NCBI GenBank assembly: GCA_017997825.1 | Contig: JAGOEH010000057.1 | Span: 1-17,567 of the forward strand | Direction of reading: 5' to 3' | Origin: Candidatus Delongbacteria bacterium | GTDB lineage: Bacteria; JAGOEH01 | Length of the DNA: 17,567 bases | Shown: piece after piece, positions 1 to 7,475 of the stretch | How positions within the stretch are numbered: the first letter of the stretch is position 1 | How the letters are laid out: each line of letters opens with the position of its first letter | The notes under the pieces: model-generated | Databases searched by the model: none | What the model saw: the letters and a program-made list of their open reading frames with translations, nothing else | What the model was told of the DNA's origin: nothing | Translations under genes and position numbers: made by a program

Positions 1-668
1 TGCAATCCTAAAAGGAAGAAATTATTATTATTATTATGAATGCTTTTAACATAATCTTCAACGTCTACATCCAATGACTGACCAGCTGATCCTGATCCGA
101 ATTCACCTGAAGTTAAAATGGGAGAATTAGGAATCCCATCCCAAATTGTATTGTATAGATAATCAGGGATATTCATCAATACAGGACTACAATTTCTGAG
201 ATAAACATTTACAGCACTACTGGGCGGATAAATCCATACATAATTACTTGTTAAATGGTAATCATCGACGTTGTAAATACACATTGTATCATCAATCGAA
301 TAGAGAGGGTACCGAATGAATACTCTAAGATTTATGCTATCGTTAGGGAATTTATATGATCCAACTATCATATCAACATCAAAAGTATCAACAGTGTTAT
401 CTTGTTTTTTCTTTAGTGTTATAGCAACTAATGGATCAATATAATCAGTTGTCATTGATGATAATTGATTGGTTTTATTTTTATCAATACTGTGATTACT
501 CATGGAAACGCAAGTATAGATACCATCTTTGTAATAAGTGCGGGAAGATTCGGTACGCTTTTCGAGAATCTCTTCACCATAATCTGTGTCAGCCATAAGA
601 TTCATGCACAAGCCAACAACAGCAATCAGAATCGACATCAACAAGCTAGTCAGTTTTCCATACGACAT
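1..668 (-). CDS. Secreted DNRLRE-like protein, 3' end cut by the window edge
   Basis: An open frame runs from an ATG at 668 to the left edge (222 full codons) with no stop. The start is supported by GGAGGAAA a few bases upstream. Residues 1-26 form a signal peptide: a short polar start, a hydrophobic run, then a likely cut after LMA. The protein is therefore probably exported. The later visible part (about residues 150-222) has a WDGIPNSPIL segment followed by a DVDVEDYV-like strand and a FFLLGL strand. This recalls the DNRLRE/disaggregatase-related beta-sandwich domain (W-N-x-P, then DVT-x-x-V, then GFLL), a fold found in cell-surface and carbohydrate-binding proteins. The domain match is inference from pattern; the export signal is clear. 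Five consecutive AAT codons (polyAsn) lie near the edge. Base use is much more AT-rich than in the genes at 2300-9300. The true C-terminus and function are unknown. Confidence 0.7.
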   Translation of the reverse strand, partial: MSYGKLTSLLMSILIAVVGLCMNLMADTDYGEEILEKRTESSRTYYKDGIYTCVSMSNHSIDKNKTNQLSSMTTDYIDPLVAITLKKKQDNTVDTFDVDMIVGSYKFPNDSINLRVFIRYPLYSIDDTMCIYNVDDYHLTSNYVWIYPPSSAVNVYLRNCSPVLMNIPDYLYNTIWDGIPNSPILTSGEFGSGSAGQSLDVDVEDYVKSIHNNNNNFFLLGL

Positions 669-738
669 GATATTTTCCTCCATAATAAATTATGCATAAC
701 ATTAAATTCAATATTCTAACTGTTTATCACAACGATTG

Positions 739-744
739 ATTATA
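739..744 (-). promoter_or_regulatory. Candidate -10 box for the left-edge secreted protein
   Basis: A perfect TATAAT reads on the minus strand at 744-739, about 70 bases upstream of the ATG at 668. No convincing -35 box is seen 16-18 bases further upstream, so this is only a candidate. Confidence 0.25.
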
Positions 745-916
745 AACAATTTTGCGGAAAATACCATTCAGACATACCGGGCAAATCTCCTATAAATATA
801 TTTTTCCATCCACAAACACTCACAAAAAGACAGGAAAAGACCAAGACAATCGATATAGCGGATAAAGCCCAAGCGATCGATATCATCCGTCTGCCGTTTT
901 GTGGCCGCAACCCTCC

Positions 917-972
917 GGAAACTTGGAAACTTGGAAACTTGGAAACTTGGAAACTTGGAAACTTGGAAACTT
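917..972. repeat. Octamer tandem repeat, seven perfect copies of GGAAACTT
   Basis: The unit GGAAACTT is repeated head to tail seven times without a mismatch. It lies in the gap between the secreted gene and the IS remnant. Perfect identity suggests recent slippage or active maintenance. The unit length is not a multiple of three, so copy-number change would shift any reading frame crossing it; no such gene is supported here. Confidence 0.97.
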
Positions 973-1197
973 GCGATATGTGCGAATCAACTGGAGATGT
1001 TCAGAAACCATTTTCATCCACAAACCATCCTTTTCTCAATCCGTTATTCGAATATGATCAGTTTGGTATGATTATTAATAAATATACTTCTCTCATTTGT
1101 CAATAGCAAAATTCAGTATTTCGAATAATTTTCAATTTAAACAAATTATAATACAATATAGTATCACCTAAAAAATGCGAGTAGAGTGAACTAAATA

Positions 1198-1226
1198 TTG
1201 ACAAATGCTCCTCAATGTGTTATATT
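1198..1226 (+). promoter_or_regulatory. Sigma70-type promoter in front of the IS1380 transposase
   Basis: TTGACA at 1198-1203 and TATATT at 1221-1226 are separated by exactly 17 bases, which is close to the ideal housekeeping promoter. Transcription would start near 1233, about 40 bases before the transposase GTG. No other strong promoter is visible between here and the helicase, so this one probably also reads into it. Confidence 0.7.
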
Positions 1227-1274
1227 GAAGCGTATTAAACAAACATCAAAACACAATAAAGAAGCACTTGTCAA

Positions 1275-2252
1275 GTGAATAGTAAAACCAAAAACCGAAA
1301 AAGCCAATCGAAATCATCAGAGAAGATAAAAATAGAGTTTACAGACCAGAAGCTTACCAACTATGCCGGACTGGTCGCTATGGAACCATTTATGAATGAT
1401 TGGCTGGGTATGCGATCGATGCTGAATGAGGATACACTGAAACTGAATCGATGTCCTAACTTTGAATATAGCAGCTATGATTATATCAGCATGGTGTTAT
1501 GTGGTATCCTTACCGGGGGTGATCGGATGAACAAAGTAAGTTTTATGTCCCGGGATAAGGTTTTAAGTCATACTTTCGGCTGGAAAGGAACACCACATGC
1601 CGGCAGTCTGGCTCGATATTTCAAATCGTTTGAGTCTGAAAGTATTGAAGCCTTGAAAACACTCATTGAGAAAATGAGGCGAAAAGTCTGGTCCAGGATT
1701 CGATGTCAGGATGTGACCATTGATAATGATTCGACGGTAAACACGGTGTACGGCAAACAAGAAGGAGCGTGCAAAGGCTACAATCCGGATCACCGGGGAG
1801 AACACTCCTATCATCCTTTATTGGCGTTTGTTGACCGGACCCAGGAAGTTTTGAATGAGCGATTACGTCCCGCCAACTGTTATACCGGCAAGGGAGTCAA
1901 TGAGTTTATCGAAGATTGCTTGTCCAATCTGCCGGCCCACATCCGAGGAGTCACCATCAGAGGAGACAGTGGATTTTTTGATGATGATCTGCTGGATAAG
2001 ATAGAATCGTATCAATCCAAAAGCTGTACCTATCTGATCAAGGTTAAGATGAGGAATCTTGACCGGGTACTGGCGGATCAGGAATGGGAACAGAGTATTG
2101 ACCCGGACATCATGACTTGTGATTTTGAGTATCGTTGCGGAAATTGGCAACGAGCCCGACGATTTAATGGTGTCAAGGTTAAGACCGATAAAACCGATCA
2201 TCTGAGGATGGTTTTCAGGAGGATCAATGAATGGACTGACCAACGATTATGA
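1275..2252 (+). CDS. IS1380-family transposase, C-terminally truncated, probably inactive
   Basis: This is a DDE-type transposase of the IS1380 family. After a lysine-rich N-terminus it shows the family's DNDST motif (D150, D152), then VYGKQEGACKGYNP and a HSYHPLLAF stretch, and the second catalytic aspartate in RGDSGFF (D231). It ends at residue 325 just after a MVFRR strand, whereas family members are usually over 400 residues. The missing part carries the third catalytic acid (in the Glu-Asn-x-Ile-Glu-Glu-like region), so catalysis is not expected. The start is GTG at 1275 with only a weak purine-rich site upstream; a good promoter lies at 1198-1226. Its last 26 bases overlap the helicase start. 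The truncation most likely came from a deletion joining the IS interior to the 5' side of the helicase gene. Confidence 0.85.
   Translation: MNSKTKNRKSQSKSSEKIKIEFTDQKLTNYAGLVAMEPFMNDWLGMRSMLNEDTLKLNRCPNFEYSSYDYISMVLCGILTGGDRMNKVSFMSRDKVLSHTFGWKGTPHAGSLARYFKSFESESIEALKTLIEKMRRKVWSRIRCQDVTIDNDSTVNTVYGKQEGACKGYNPDHRGEHSYHPLLAFVDRTQEVLNERLRPANCYTGKGVNEFIEDCLSNLPAHIRGVTIRGDSGFFDDDLLDKIESYQSKSCTYLIKVKMRNLDRVLADQEWEQSIDPDIMTCDFEYRCGNWQRARRFNGVKVKTDKTDHLRMVFRRINEWTDQRL
2217..2222 (+). promoter_or_regulatory. Shine-Dalgarno site inside the transposase ORF deciding the helicase start
   Basis: AGGAGG lies 4 bases before the ATG at 2227. In the transposase frame the same bases encode Arg-Arg. No comparable site precedes the alternative starts at 2278 and 2284, which is why 2227 was chosen. 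The match may be a lucky by-product of the transposase codons. Confidence 0.55.
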
Positions 2253-3759
2253 GAATGGAAAGTCGGTCGGGCAAACGATGGCAATGAGTCGGGATGACGC
2301 TGAGGACAGGCTTCATCAATGGTTTGGATTTGATGGATTCAAGGCTGGACAATGGGAGATTATTCAGCCGGTATTGAATGGAGAATCCGTAATCTCGATC
2401 CAGCGGACCGGATTTGGAAAATCGATCTGTTTTCAGTTTCCAGCGCTATGTTTTAAGGGATTGACGCTGGTTTACTCACCCTTGATTGCTTTGATGCGGC
2501 AACAGACCGATTGGCTGAGGATGCGCGGTATTCGGGCGGCCTGCATCAACAGCCAACAAACCGCAGCCCAGAACAAACGGATACTGGAGTCCGCCCTCCG
2601 ATCTCAGATCAAAATCCTATATATCGCCCCGGAACGCCTGCTGACCCGGATGTGGCAGGATTATCTTCCCCGGCTTCCGCTTTCATTCATCGTTATTGAT
2701 GAGGCTCATTGCATCTCGATGTGGAGCCATGATTTCAGATCCGCTTACCGTCATCTCATTCCCCTGTCCCTCGGACAGCCCGAATCCCCACCGATTTTAG
2801 CCATGACGGCCACCGCCACCCCCGATGTGATTATTGACATCCAACGTCATTTGCCGATTAACACCCGGATCATTCGGGGAACCATCCGAAGGGACAACCT
2901 CTGGCTTAATGTCATTAAAGTTTCAGCCGATCATGAAAAAACAGATCAAATCATCCGGATGGTCGATGGAATACCGGGTCATGGATTGGTATACGCCATG
3001 ACCCGAACCAATTCGGAACAGATCGCCGACCGAATGAACCGTCATGGAATCTCAGCCGCCGCCTATCATGCCGGATTAGCCCCGGAACGGCGATCCCAGG
3101 TGGAAAACGGATTCTATGAGAACCAGTGGAAGTGTGTCGTCACAACCTGTGCCTTAGGAATGGGAGTCGATAAACCGGATATCCGGTTTATCTTTCACAC
3201 CCACTGTCCGGGTAATCTGACGGAATACTTTCAGGAAATCGGCCGGGCCGGACGGGATGGAATGGATGCCTTGATTTATCTGTTTTATCATCCTACCGAC
3301 CGACATCTGCAGGAACGTTTCATCCAGCATTACCGGCCGGAATGGCCGGTTTACCAACGCGTTTATCATCACTTGATTCAAAACGGCGGATTCTGGATCG
3401 ATCAGGAAGCGGATATCAACCGAAAACCGGAACCGATATCGATGATCTGTCATGACCTGGCCGATCAGGGAATTTTGGAGATGAAAATTGAACCTCAAGG
3501 GATACGCTGGGAGATTAGCGGCGATCTTTCCTCATTTGACTACACATTGGCCGATCGAATCCGTCATCATAAATTTGACCAATTAATCAAAATGATTCAG
3601 TATATCAACACCGATGGCTGCCGAATGAATTTCATCAGTCGATACCTGGGAGAAGATCACTCTCAGGGATGCGGTAAATGTGACAATGATACCCGATCCG
3701 GTAAGCGGTTTTCCCGTTTTCAATTATGGAAAAATAAAATCAAAATAAAGCTATTTTGA
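2227..3759 (+). CDS. RecQ-family ATP-dependent DNA helicase, short RecS-like form
   Basis: This is a superfamily 2 helicase of the RecQ family, expected to unwind DNA 3' to 5' in repair or recombination. Visible motifs include a motif-0-like FxxGQ before residue 45, Walker A TGFGKS at 61-66, DEAH at 158-161 followed by the aromatic-rich loop (CISMWSHDF), MTATAT, the motif V region ALGMGVDKPDIR, and QEIGRAGRDG at 336-345. A zinc-site-like segment follows with C465, C482 and C485 at exactly the usual RecQ spacing, but the fourth ligand position is Asp488 instead of Cys. The protein ends 22 residues later, with no winged-helix or HRDC domain after the zinc site, so at 510 residues it resembles RecS-like short forms more than full RecQ. 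The first 17 residues overlap or follow IS sequence; the native start may have been 2278 or 2284 (MAMSRDD), giving 493 or 491 residues. It is probably transcribed from the IS promoter. Confidence 0.88.
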   Translation: MNGLTNDYENGKSVGQTMAMSRDDAEDRLHQWFGFDGFKAGQWEIIQPVLNGESVISIQRTGFGKSICFQFPALCFKGLTLVYSPLIALMRQQTDWLRMRGIRAACINSQQTAAQNKRILESALRSQIKILYIAPERLLTRMWQDYLPRLPLSFIVIDEAHCISMWSHDFRSAYRHLIPLSLGQPESPPILAMTATATPDVIIDIQRHLPINTRIIRGTIRRDNLWLNVIKVSADHEKTDQIIRMVDGIPGHGLVYAMTRTNSEQIADRMNRHGISAAAYHAGLAPERRSQVENGFYENQWKCVVTTCALGMGVDKPDIRFIFHTHCPGNLTEYFQEIGRAGRDGMDALIYLFYHPTDRHLQERFIQHYRPEWPVYQRVYHHLIQNGGFWIDQEADINRKPEPISMICHDLADQGILEMKIEPQGIRWEISGDLSSFDYTLADRIRHHKFDQLIKMIQYINTDGCRMNFISRYLGEDHSQGCGKCDNDTRSGKRFSRFQLWKNKIKIKLF

Positions 3760-3761
3760 GC

Positions 3762-3790
3762 TTGATTTTTCGAGATAAATTTACTATTAT
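3762..3790 (+). promoter_or_regulatory. Candidate promoter of the PFOR gene
   Basis: TTGATT at 3762-3767 and TATTAT at 3785-3790 are 17 bases apart. The start point would be near 3797, leaving a leader of about 60 bases to the ATG at 3858. The -35 overlaps a weak hairpin (AAGCT/AGCTT, 3748-3763, then five T) that might attenuate transcription coming from the helicase. Confidence 0.5.
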
Positions 3791-3800
3791 CAAGTGCCCC

Positions 3801-3820
3801 TTGAAAATGGAAGTTTTCAA
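3801..3820. repeat. Perfect inverted repeat in the PFOR leader
   Basis: TTGAAAA at 3801-3807 and TTTTCAA at 3814-3820 are exact reverse complements with a six-base centre. The palindrome sits just downstream of the predicted start point, a usual place for a repressor operator. It does not match the known Rex or FNR consensus well. It could also be a small mRNA hairpin. Confidence 0.5.
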
Positions 3821-3857
3821 TGAATTGGCGTATGCTTAACCTTTAAGGAGTGTAACC

Positions 3858-6800
3858 ATGTCCGGAAAAAAGAAGTTTCTCACTTGTGATGGGAATTACG
3901 CTGCGTCTCATGTGGCTTATATGTTCAGTGAAGTCGCCGCGATCTATCCGATCACACCCTCTTCAACCATGGCGGAATATGTCGATGAATGGGCAGCTCA
4001 TGGGAGGAAGAACATGTTCGGTGAACCGGTTAAAGTGGTGGAGATGCAGTCGGAAGCCGGGGCGGCCGGTGCCGTTCACGGTTCCCTTCAATCCGGCGCT
4101 TTGACCACCACCTTTACGGCTTCCCAGGGATTGCTATTGATGATCCCGAACATGTTCAAGATCTCGGGAGAACTGTTGCCCGGGGTATTTCATGTCAGCG
4201 CGCGCTCTGTAGCGGCTCATGCCCTCTCCATTTTCGGCGATCACGGCGATGTGATGAGCACCCGTCAGACCGGTTTTGCCCTGCTGGCAACCGGCAGCGT
4301 CCAGCAGATCATGGATATCGGCGCCATCGCCCACTTAGCCGCCATCAAATCCCGGATCCCGTTTATGCATTTCTTTGACGGTTTCCGAACCTCGCATGAA
4401 ATTCAGAAGGTTGAGTATTTCGAAACGGAAGAACTGGCCGACCTGGTCGATATGCAAGCCCTGGACCGCTATCGTCAGAATGCCCTCAATCCGGAACATC
4501 CCGTAACCCGCGGAACCGCTCAGAATCCGGATATCTTCTTCCAGGCCCGCGAAGCCTGTAACAAATTCTATGATGCCGTCCCGGATATCGTTGAATCCTA
4601 TATGCAGGAAATCTCCAAACGTACCGGCCGCGAGTATCATCCTTTTACATACTATGGCGCCAAAGACGCAGAGAATATCATTGTAGCCATGGGATCGGTC
4701 ACCGAAACCATCAAAGAAGTTATCGATTACCTGACGGCCAAGGGTGAAAAAGTCGGCCTGATAACGGTTCACCTCTATCGACCCTTCTCGGCCAAGTATT
4801 TCTTCAATGTACTCCCGCCATCCGTCAAGCGGATTACCGTGCTTGACCGCACCAAAGAACCCGGCGCCAATGGCGATCCACTATACCTGGATATCAAAGA
4901 TCTTTTCTATAACCGTTCCAATGCCCCGATAATTGTGGGCGGCCGATACGGACTCAGCTCCAAGGATACCACCCCGGCCCAGATGATCGCCGTTTACGAC
5001 AATCTGAAACTGAAAGAACCCAAGAATCAGTTCACGGTCGGTATTAACGATGATGTTACCTTCAAATCCCTCCCGCTCGGTCCGGAACTGGATGTATCTC
5101 CCAAAGGGAATTATGCCGCCAAATTCTTCGGTCTGGGTTCGGACGGAACGGTCGGCGCCAACAAGAACTCCATCAAGATCATCGGCGAGACCACCGACAA
5201 ATATGCCCAGGCTTACTTTGCCTATGATTCAAAGAAATCGGGCGGCAACACGGTTTCCCACCTTCGCTTCGGCGATTCCCCCATTCGCTCCCCTTATCTG
5301 GTCAACATGGCCGATTTTATCGCCTGCCATGTTCCGGCCTATATCGAAAAATACGATATTCTGAAAGGCCTGAAGAAGGGCGGAACCTTCCTATTAAACA
5401 GTATCTGGGATGAAGAGGAGACCAAGCATCACCTGCCCAACAGCATGAAAAAATACCTGGCGGAGAACGACATCAAGTTTTATATCATCAATGCCACCAA
5501 AATCGCCGAAGAGATCGGATTACCCGGCCGCACCAACACCATCATGCAGAGCGCTTTCTTCAAAATCTCCGAAGTGATTCCGTATGAAACCGCCGTCAAG
5601 CAGATGAAAAAAGCGATTGAAAAATCGTATGGGCACAAGGGTGAAAAGGTGCTCAAAAGCAACAATGATGCGGTGGATCGCGGCGGTGATGTCACCCGGA
5701 TTCAGATCCCGGCCGAATGGAAATCACTCCAAGCCGACCAGGATCAGACGGATATGAGCCGTCCCGATTTTATCCGAAAGGTTTGCGATCCGATCAACCG
5801 CCTGAAAGGTGACGATCTTCCGGTCAGTGCCTTTGTCGACCGCGAAGATGGAACCTTTGATTCCGGCACCACCCAGTATGAAAAGCGCGGGGTTGCCGTC
5901 AACGTACCGGAATGGCAGTCCGAATTCTGTATTCAGTGCAATCAGTGCGCTTATGTTTGTCCGCATGCGGTCATCCGGCCGTTCCTGATGAACGAAAGTG
6001 AGCTGAAGAATGCACCGGCCGACACCAAGAGCATCAAGGCTATCGGCAAGGGATTGGAAAATCTGCAGTTCAGTATGCAGGTCAGCGTCCTGGATTGCAC
6101 CGGTTGCGGAAACTGCGCCGATGTTTGCCCGGCTCCCAAATCCAAAGCCCTGGTGATGAAGCCGCTGGAAACCCAGTTGGCAGAAGCCGATCGCTGGGAT
6201 TATTTCACCAAGAATGTTACCTACAAAGATACCCTGATGCCGAAAACCACCGTCAAAGGCAGCCAGTTTGCCCAACCCCTGTTTGAATTCTCCGGGGCCT
6301 GCGGCGGTTGCGGTGAAACCCCTTATATTAAGTTGATCACCCAGTTGTACGGTGAACGAATGATGGTCGCCAATGCCACCGGCTGTTCTTCCATCTATGG
6401 CGGATCGGCGCCTTCAACCCCCTATCGTCCCAATCCGGTCAGCGGATGCGGTCCGGCCTGGGCCAACTCCCTGTTCGAAGATAACGCCGAATACGGTCTG
6501 GGTATGGCTACCGGGGTCAAGCATCTGCGGGATCGAATCACCAAATTGATGACCGACGCCATGCAGAGTGGAATGTCCGATGAAATCAAAGCCGCCTTTA
6601 AAAACTGGATCGAGGCTCAAAACGATGCCGAAAAGTCCAAAAGTGCTTCCGAAACCGTTATCCGGCTTCTGCAAAACTGCAATGATCCGATCGCCAAACA
6701 GATTCTGGAACTGAAACAGTACCTGGTCAAAAAATCGATCTGGATCTTCGGCGGTGACGGATGGGCCTATGACATCGGATACGGCGGACTGGACCACGTG

Positions 6801-7394
6801 CTGGCTTCCGGCGAGGATGTCAATGTCCTGGTGCTGGATACTGAAGTCTATTCCAACACCGGCGGACAGGCCTCCAAATCGACTCCGGTAGGTGCCGTCG
6901 CCAAGTTTGCGGCTTCCGGCAAACGGATTCGCAAAAAGGATCTGGGAATGATGGCCATCAGCTATGGCTATGTTTATGTCGCTCAGGTCGCCATGGGTTC
7001 CAACCAGGCTCAGTATCTCAAAGCCATTCAGGAAGCTGAAGCCTATCACGGCCCGTCACTGATTATCGCCTATGCTCCGTGTATCAATCACGGTCTGGCG
7101 GCCGGAATGGGTAAATCCCAGGCTGAAGAGAAAAAAGCGGTGGAAGTCGGCTACTGGCATCTGTACCGCTACAATCCGATGCTGGAAAAAGAAGGTAAAA
7201 ATCCCTTCCTGCTGGAATCCAAAGAACCCAATTTTGGCGAATTCCAGAATTTCCTGGCAGGAGAAGTCCGTTACAGCTCACTCAAGAAGACTTTCCCCCA
7301 GGAAGCCGTCGAATTATTCAAGGCCGCGGAAGAAAACGCCAAATGGCGCTACAATTCATACAAACGCATGGCTTCCATGGATTTTTCAAAATAA
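3858..7394 (+). CDS. nifJ: Pyruvate:ferredoxin (flavodoxin) oxidoreductase, single-chain
   Basis: This enzyme oxidises pyruvate with CoA to acetyl-CoA and CO2 and passes electrons to ferredoxin or flavodoxin; the enzyme is cytoplasmic. At 1178 residues it has the full length of the homodimeric type. Domains in order: N-terminal pyruvate-binding domain (about 1-250, with YPITPSSTMAE near the start), transketolase-C-like domain (about 260-415), gamma domain (about 420-635), a two-[4Fe-4S] ferredoxin domain (C691, C694, C697, C701 and C747, C750, C753, C757) and the TPP domain. The cysteines of the proximal cluster are present: C815, C818, C843 and C1075. The TPP/metal motif GDGWAYDIGYGG is at 966-977, followed by NTGGQ. 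The start has AAGGAG 7 bases upstream. The gene has its own candidate promoter and ends in a strong terminator. In such anaerobes it links fermentation to ferredoxin-dependent hydrogen production or biosynthesis. Confidence 0.98.
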   Translation: MSGKKKFLTCDGNYAASHVAYMFSEVAAIYPITPSSTMAEYVDEWAAHGRKNMFGEPVKVVEMQSEAGAAGAVHGSLQSGALTTTFTASQGLLLMIPNMFKISGELLPGVFHVSARSVAAHALSIFGDHGDVMSTRQTGFALLATGSVQQIMDIGAIAHLAAIKSRIPFMHFFDGFRTSHEIQKVEYFETEELADLVDMQALDRYRQNALNPEHPVTRGTAQNPDIFFQAREACNKFYDAVPDIVESYMQEISKRTGREYHPFTYYGAKDAENIIVAMGSVTETIKEVIDYLTAKGEKVGLITVHLYRPFSAKYFFNVLPPSVKRITVLDRTKEPGANGDPLYLDIKDLFYNRSNAPIIVGGRYGLSSKDTTPAQMIAVYDNLKLKEPKNQFTVGINDDVTFKSLPLGPELDVSPKGNYAAKFFGLGSDGTVGANKNSIKIIGETTDKYAQAYFAYDSKKSGGNTVSHLRFGDSPIRSPYLVNMADFIACHVPAYIEKYDILKGLKKGGTFLLNSIWDEEETKHHLPNSMKKYLAENDIKFYIINATKIAEEIGLPGRTNTIMQSAFFKISEVIPYETAVKQMKKAIEKSYGHKGEKVLKSNNDAVDRGGDVTRIQIPAEWKSLQADQDQTDMSRPDFIRKVCDPINRLKGDDLPVSAFVDREDGTFDSGTTQYEKRGVAVNVPEWQSEFCIQCNQCAYVCPHAVIRPFLMNESELKNAPADTKSIKAIGKGLENLQFSMQVSVLDCTGCGNCADVCPAPKSKALVMKPLETQLAEADRWDYFTKNVTYKDTLMPKTTVKGSQFAQPLFEFSGACGGCGETPYIKLITQLYGERMMVANATGCSSIYGGSAPSTPYRPNPVSGCGPAWANSLFEDNAEYGLGMATGVKHLRDRITKLMTDAMQSGMSDEIKAAFKNWIEAQNDAEKSKSASETVIRLLQNCNDPIAKQILELKQYLVKKSIWIFGGDGWAYDIGYGGLDHVLASGEDVNVLVLDTEVYSNTGGQASKSTPVGAVAKFAASGKRIRKKDLGMMAISYGYVYVAQVAMGSNQAQYLKAIQEAEAYHGPSLIIAYAPCINHGLAAGMGKSQAEEKKAVEVGYWHLYRYNPMLEKEGKNPFLLESKEPNFGEFQNFLAGEVRYSSLKKTFPQEAVELFKAAEENAKWRYNSYKRMASMDFSK

Positions 7395-7416
7395 TCCTGG
7401 ATCCCACCCCATCAAT

Positions 7417-7451
7417 AAAAAAGGCGTACCCCACCGGGTACGCCTTTTTTT
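7417..7451. terminator. Bidirectional rho-independent terminator
   Basis: The stem GGCGTACCC (7423-7431) and GGGTACGCC (7436-7444) closes on a four-base loop. It is flanked by six A on the left and seven T on the right. It serves the plus-strand nifJ gene, and read on the minus strand also the converging phosphoesterase gene. Confidence 0.95.
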
Positions 7452-7475
7452 ATTAAAAACGGAAAGTCAATCCAT

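Larger units (their letters stand above)
669..1166. other. Gene-free AT-rich region
   Basis: This stretch between the minus-strand secreted gene and the IS remnant has no ORF with both a start codon and a ribosome binding site. It holds the octamer array at 917-972, a candidate -10 for the left gene, and an 11-base direct repeat (CATCCACAAAC at 807-817 and 1015-1025) flanking the array. A plus-strand frame is free of stops from 720 to 1103 but has no ATG before 978. No tRNA, riboswitch or origin signature was recognised. Confidence 0.6.
1167..2252 (+). mobile_element. Truncated IS1380-family insertion sequence
   Basis: The element is defined by the IS1380-type transposase at 1275-2252 and its promoter. 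The left limit is tentative: the sequence from 1167 starts CCTAAAAAATGCGAG, about 108 bases before the transposase start. Terminal inverted repeats of this family often begin CC, so this could be the left end. No matching right end is found near 2252, because the transposase loses its C-terminal part and helicase coding sequence follows at once. The right end was therefore probably deleted. Confidence 0.6.

Noticed and set aside
24-38. Trinucleotide run (ATT repeats) at the left edge as a microsatellite element
   Set aside because: It is only five AAT codons within the secreted protein's frame, too short to call a separate feature.
465-719. Plus-strand 84-codon frame over the left-edge gene
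   Set aside because: It lies opposite the signal-peptide-bearing minus-strand gene, which has a clear Shine-Dalgarno site; the plus frame has no supporting signal.
807-1025. CATCCACAAAC direct repeats as attachment sites or target duplications
   Set aside because: Only 11 bases, with no integrase nearby and no element ends; could be chance in low-complexity DNA.
4134-7049. Several long minus-strand open frames inside nifJ (for example 5724-6275 and 6414-7049)
   Set aside because: They are antisense shadows of a highly conserved coding gene, without ribosome sites or recognisable domains.
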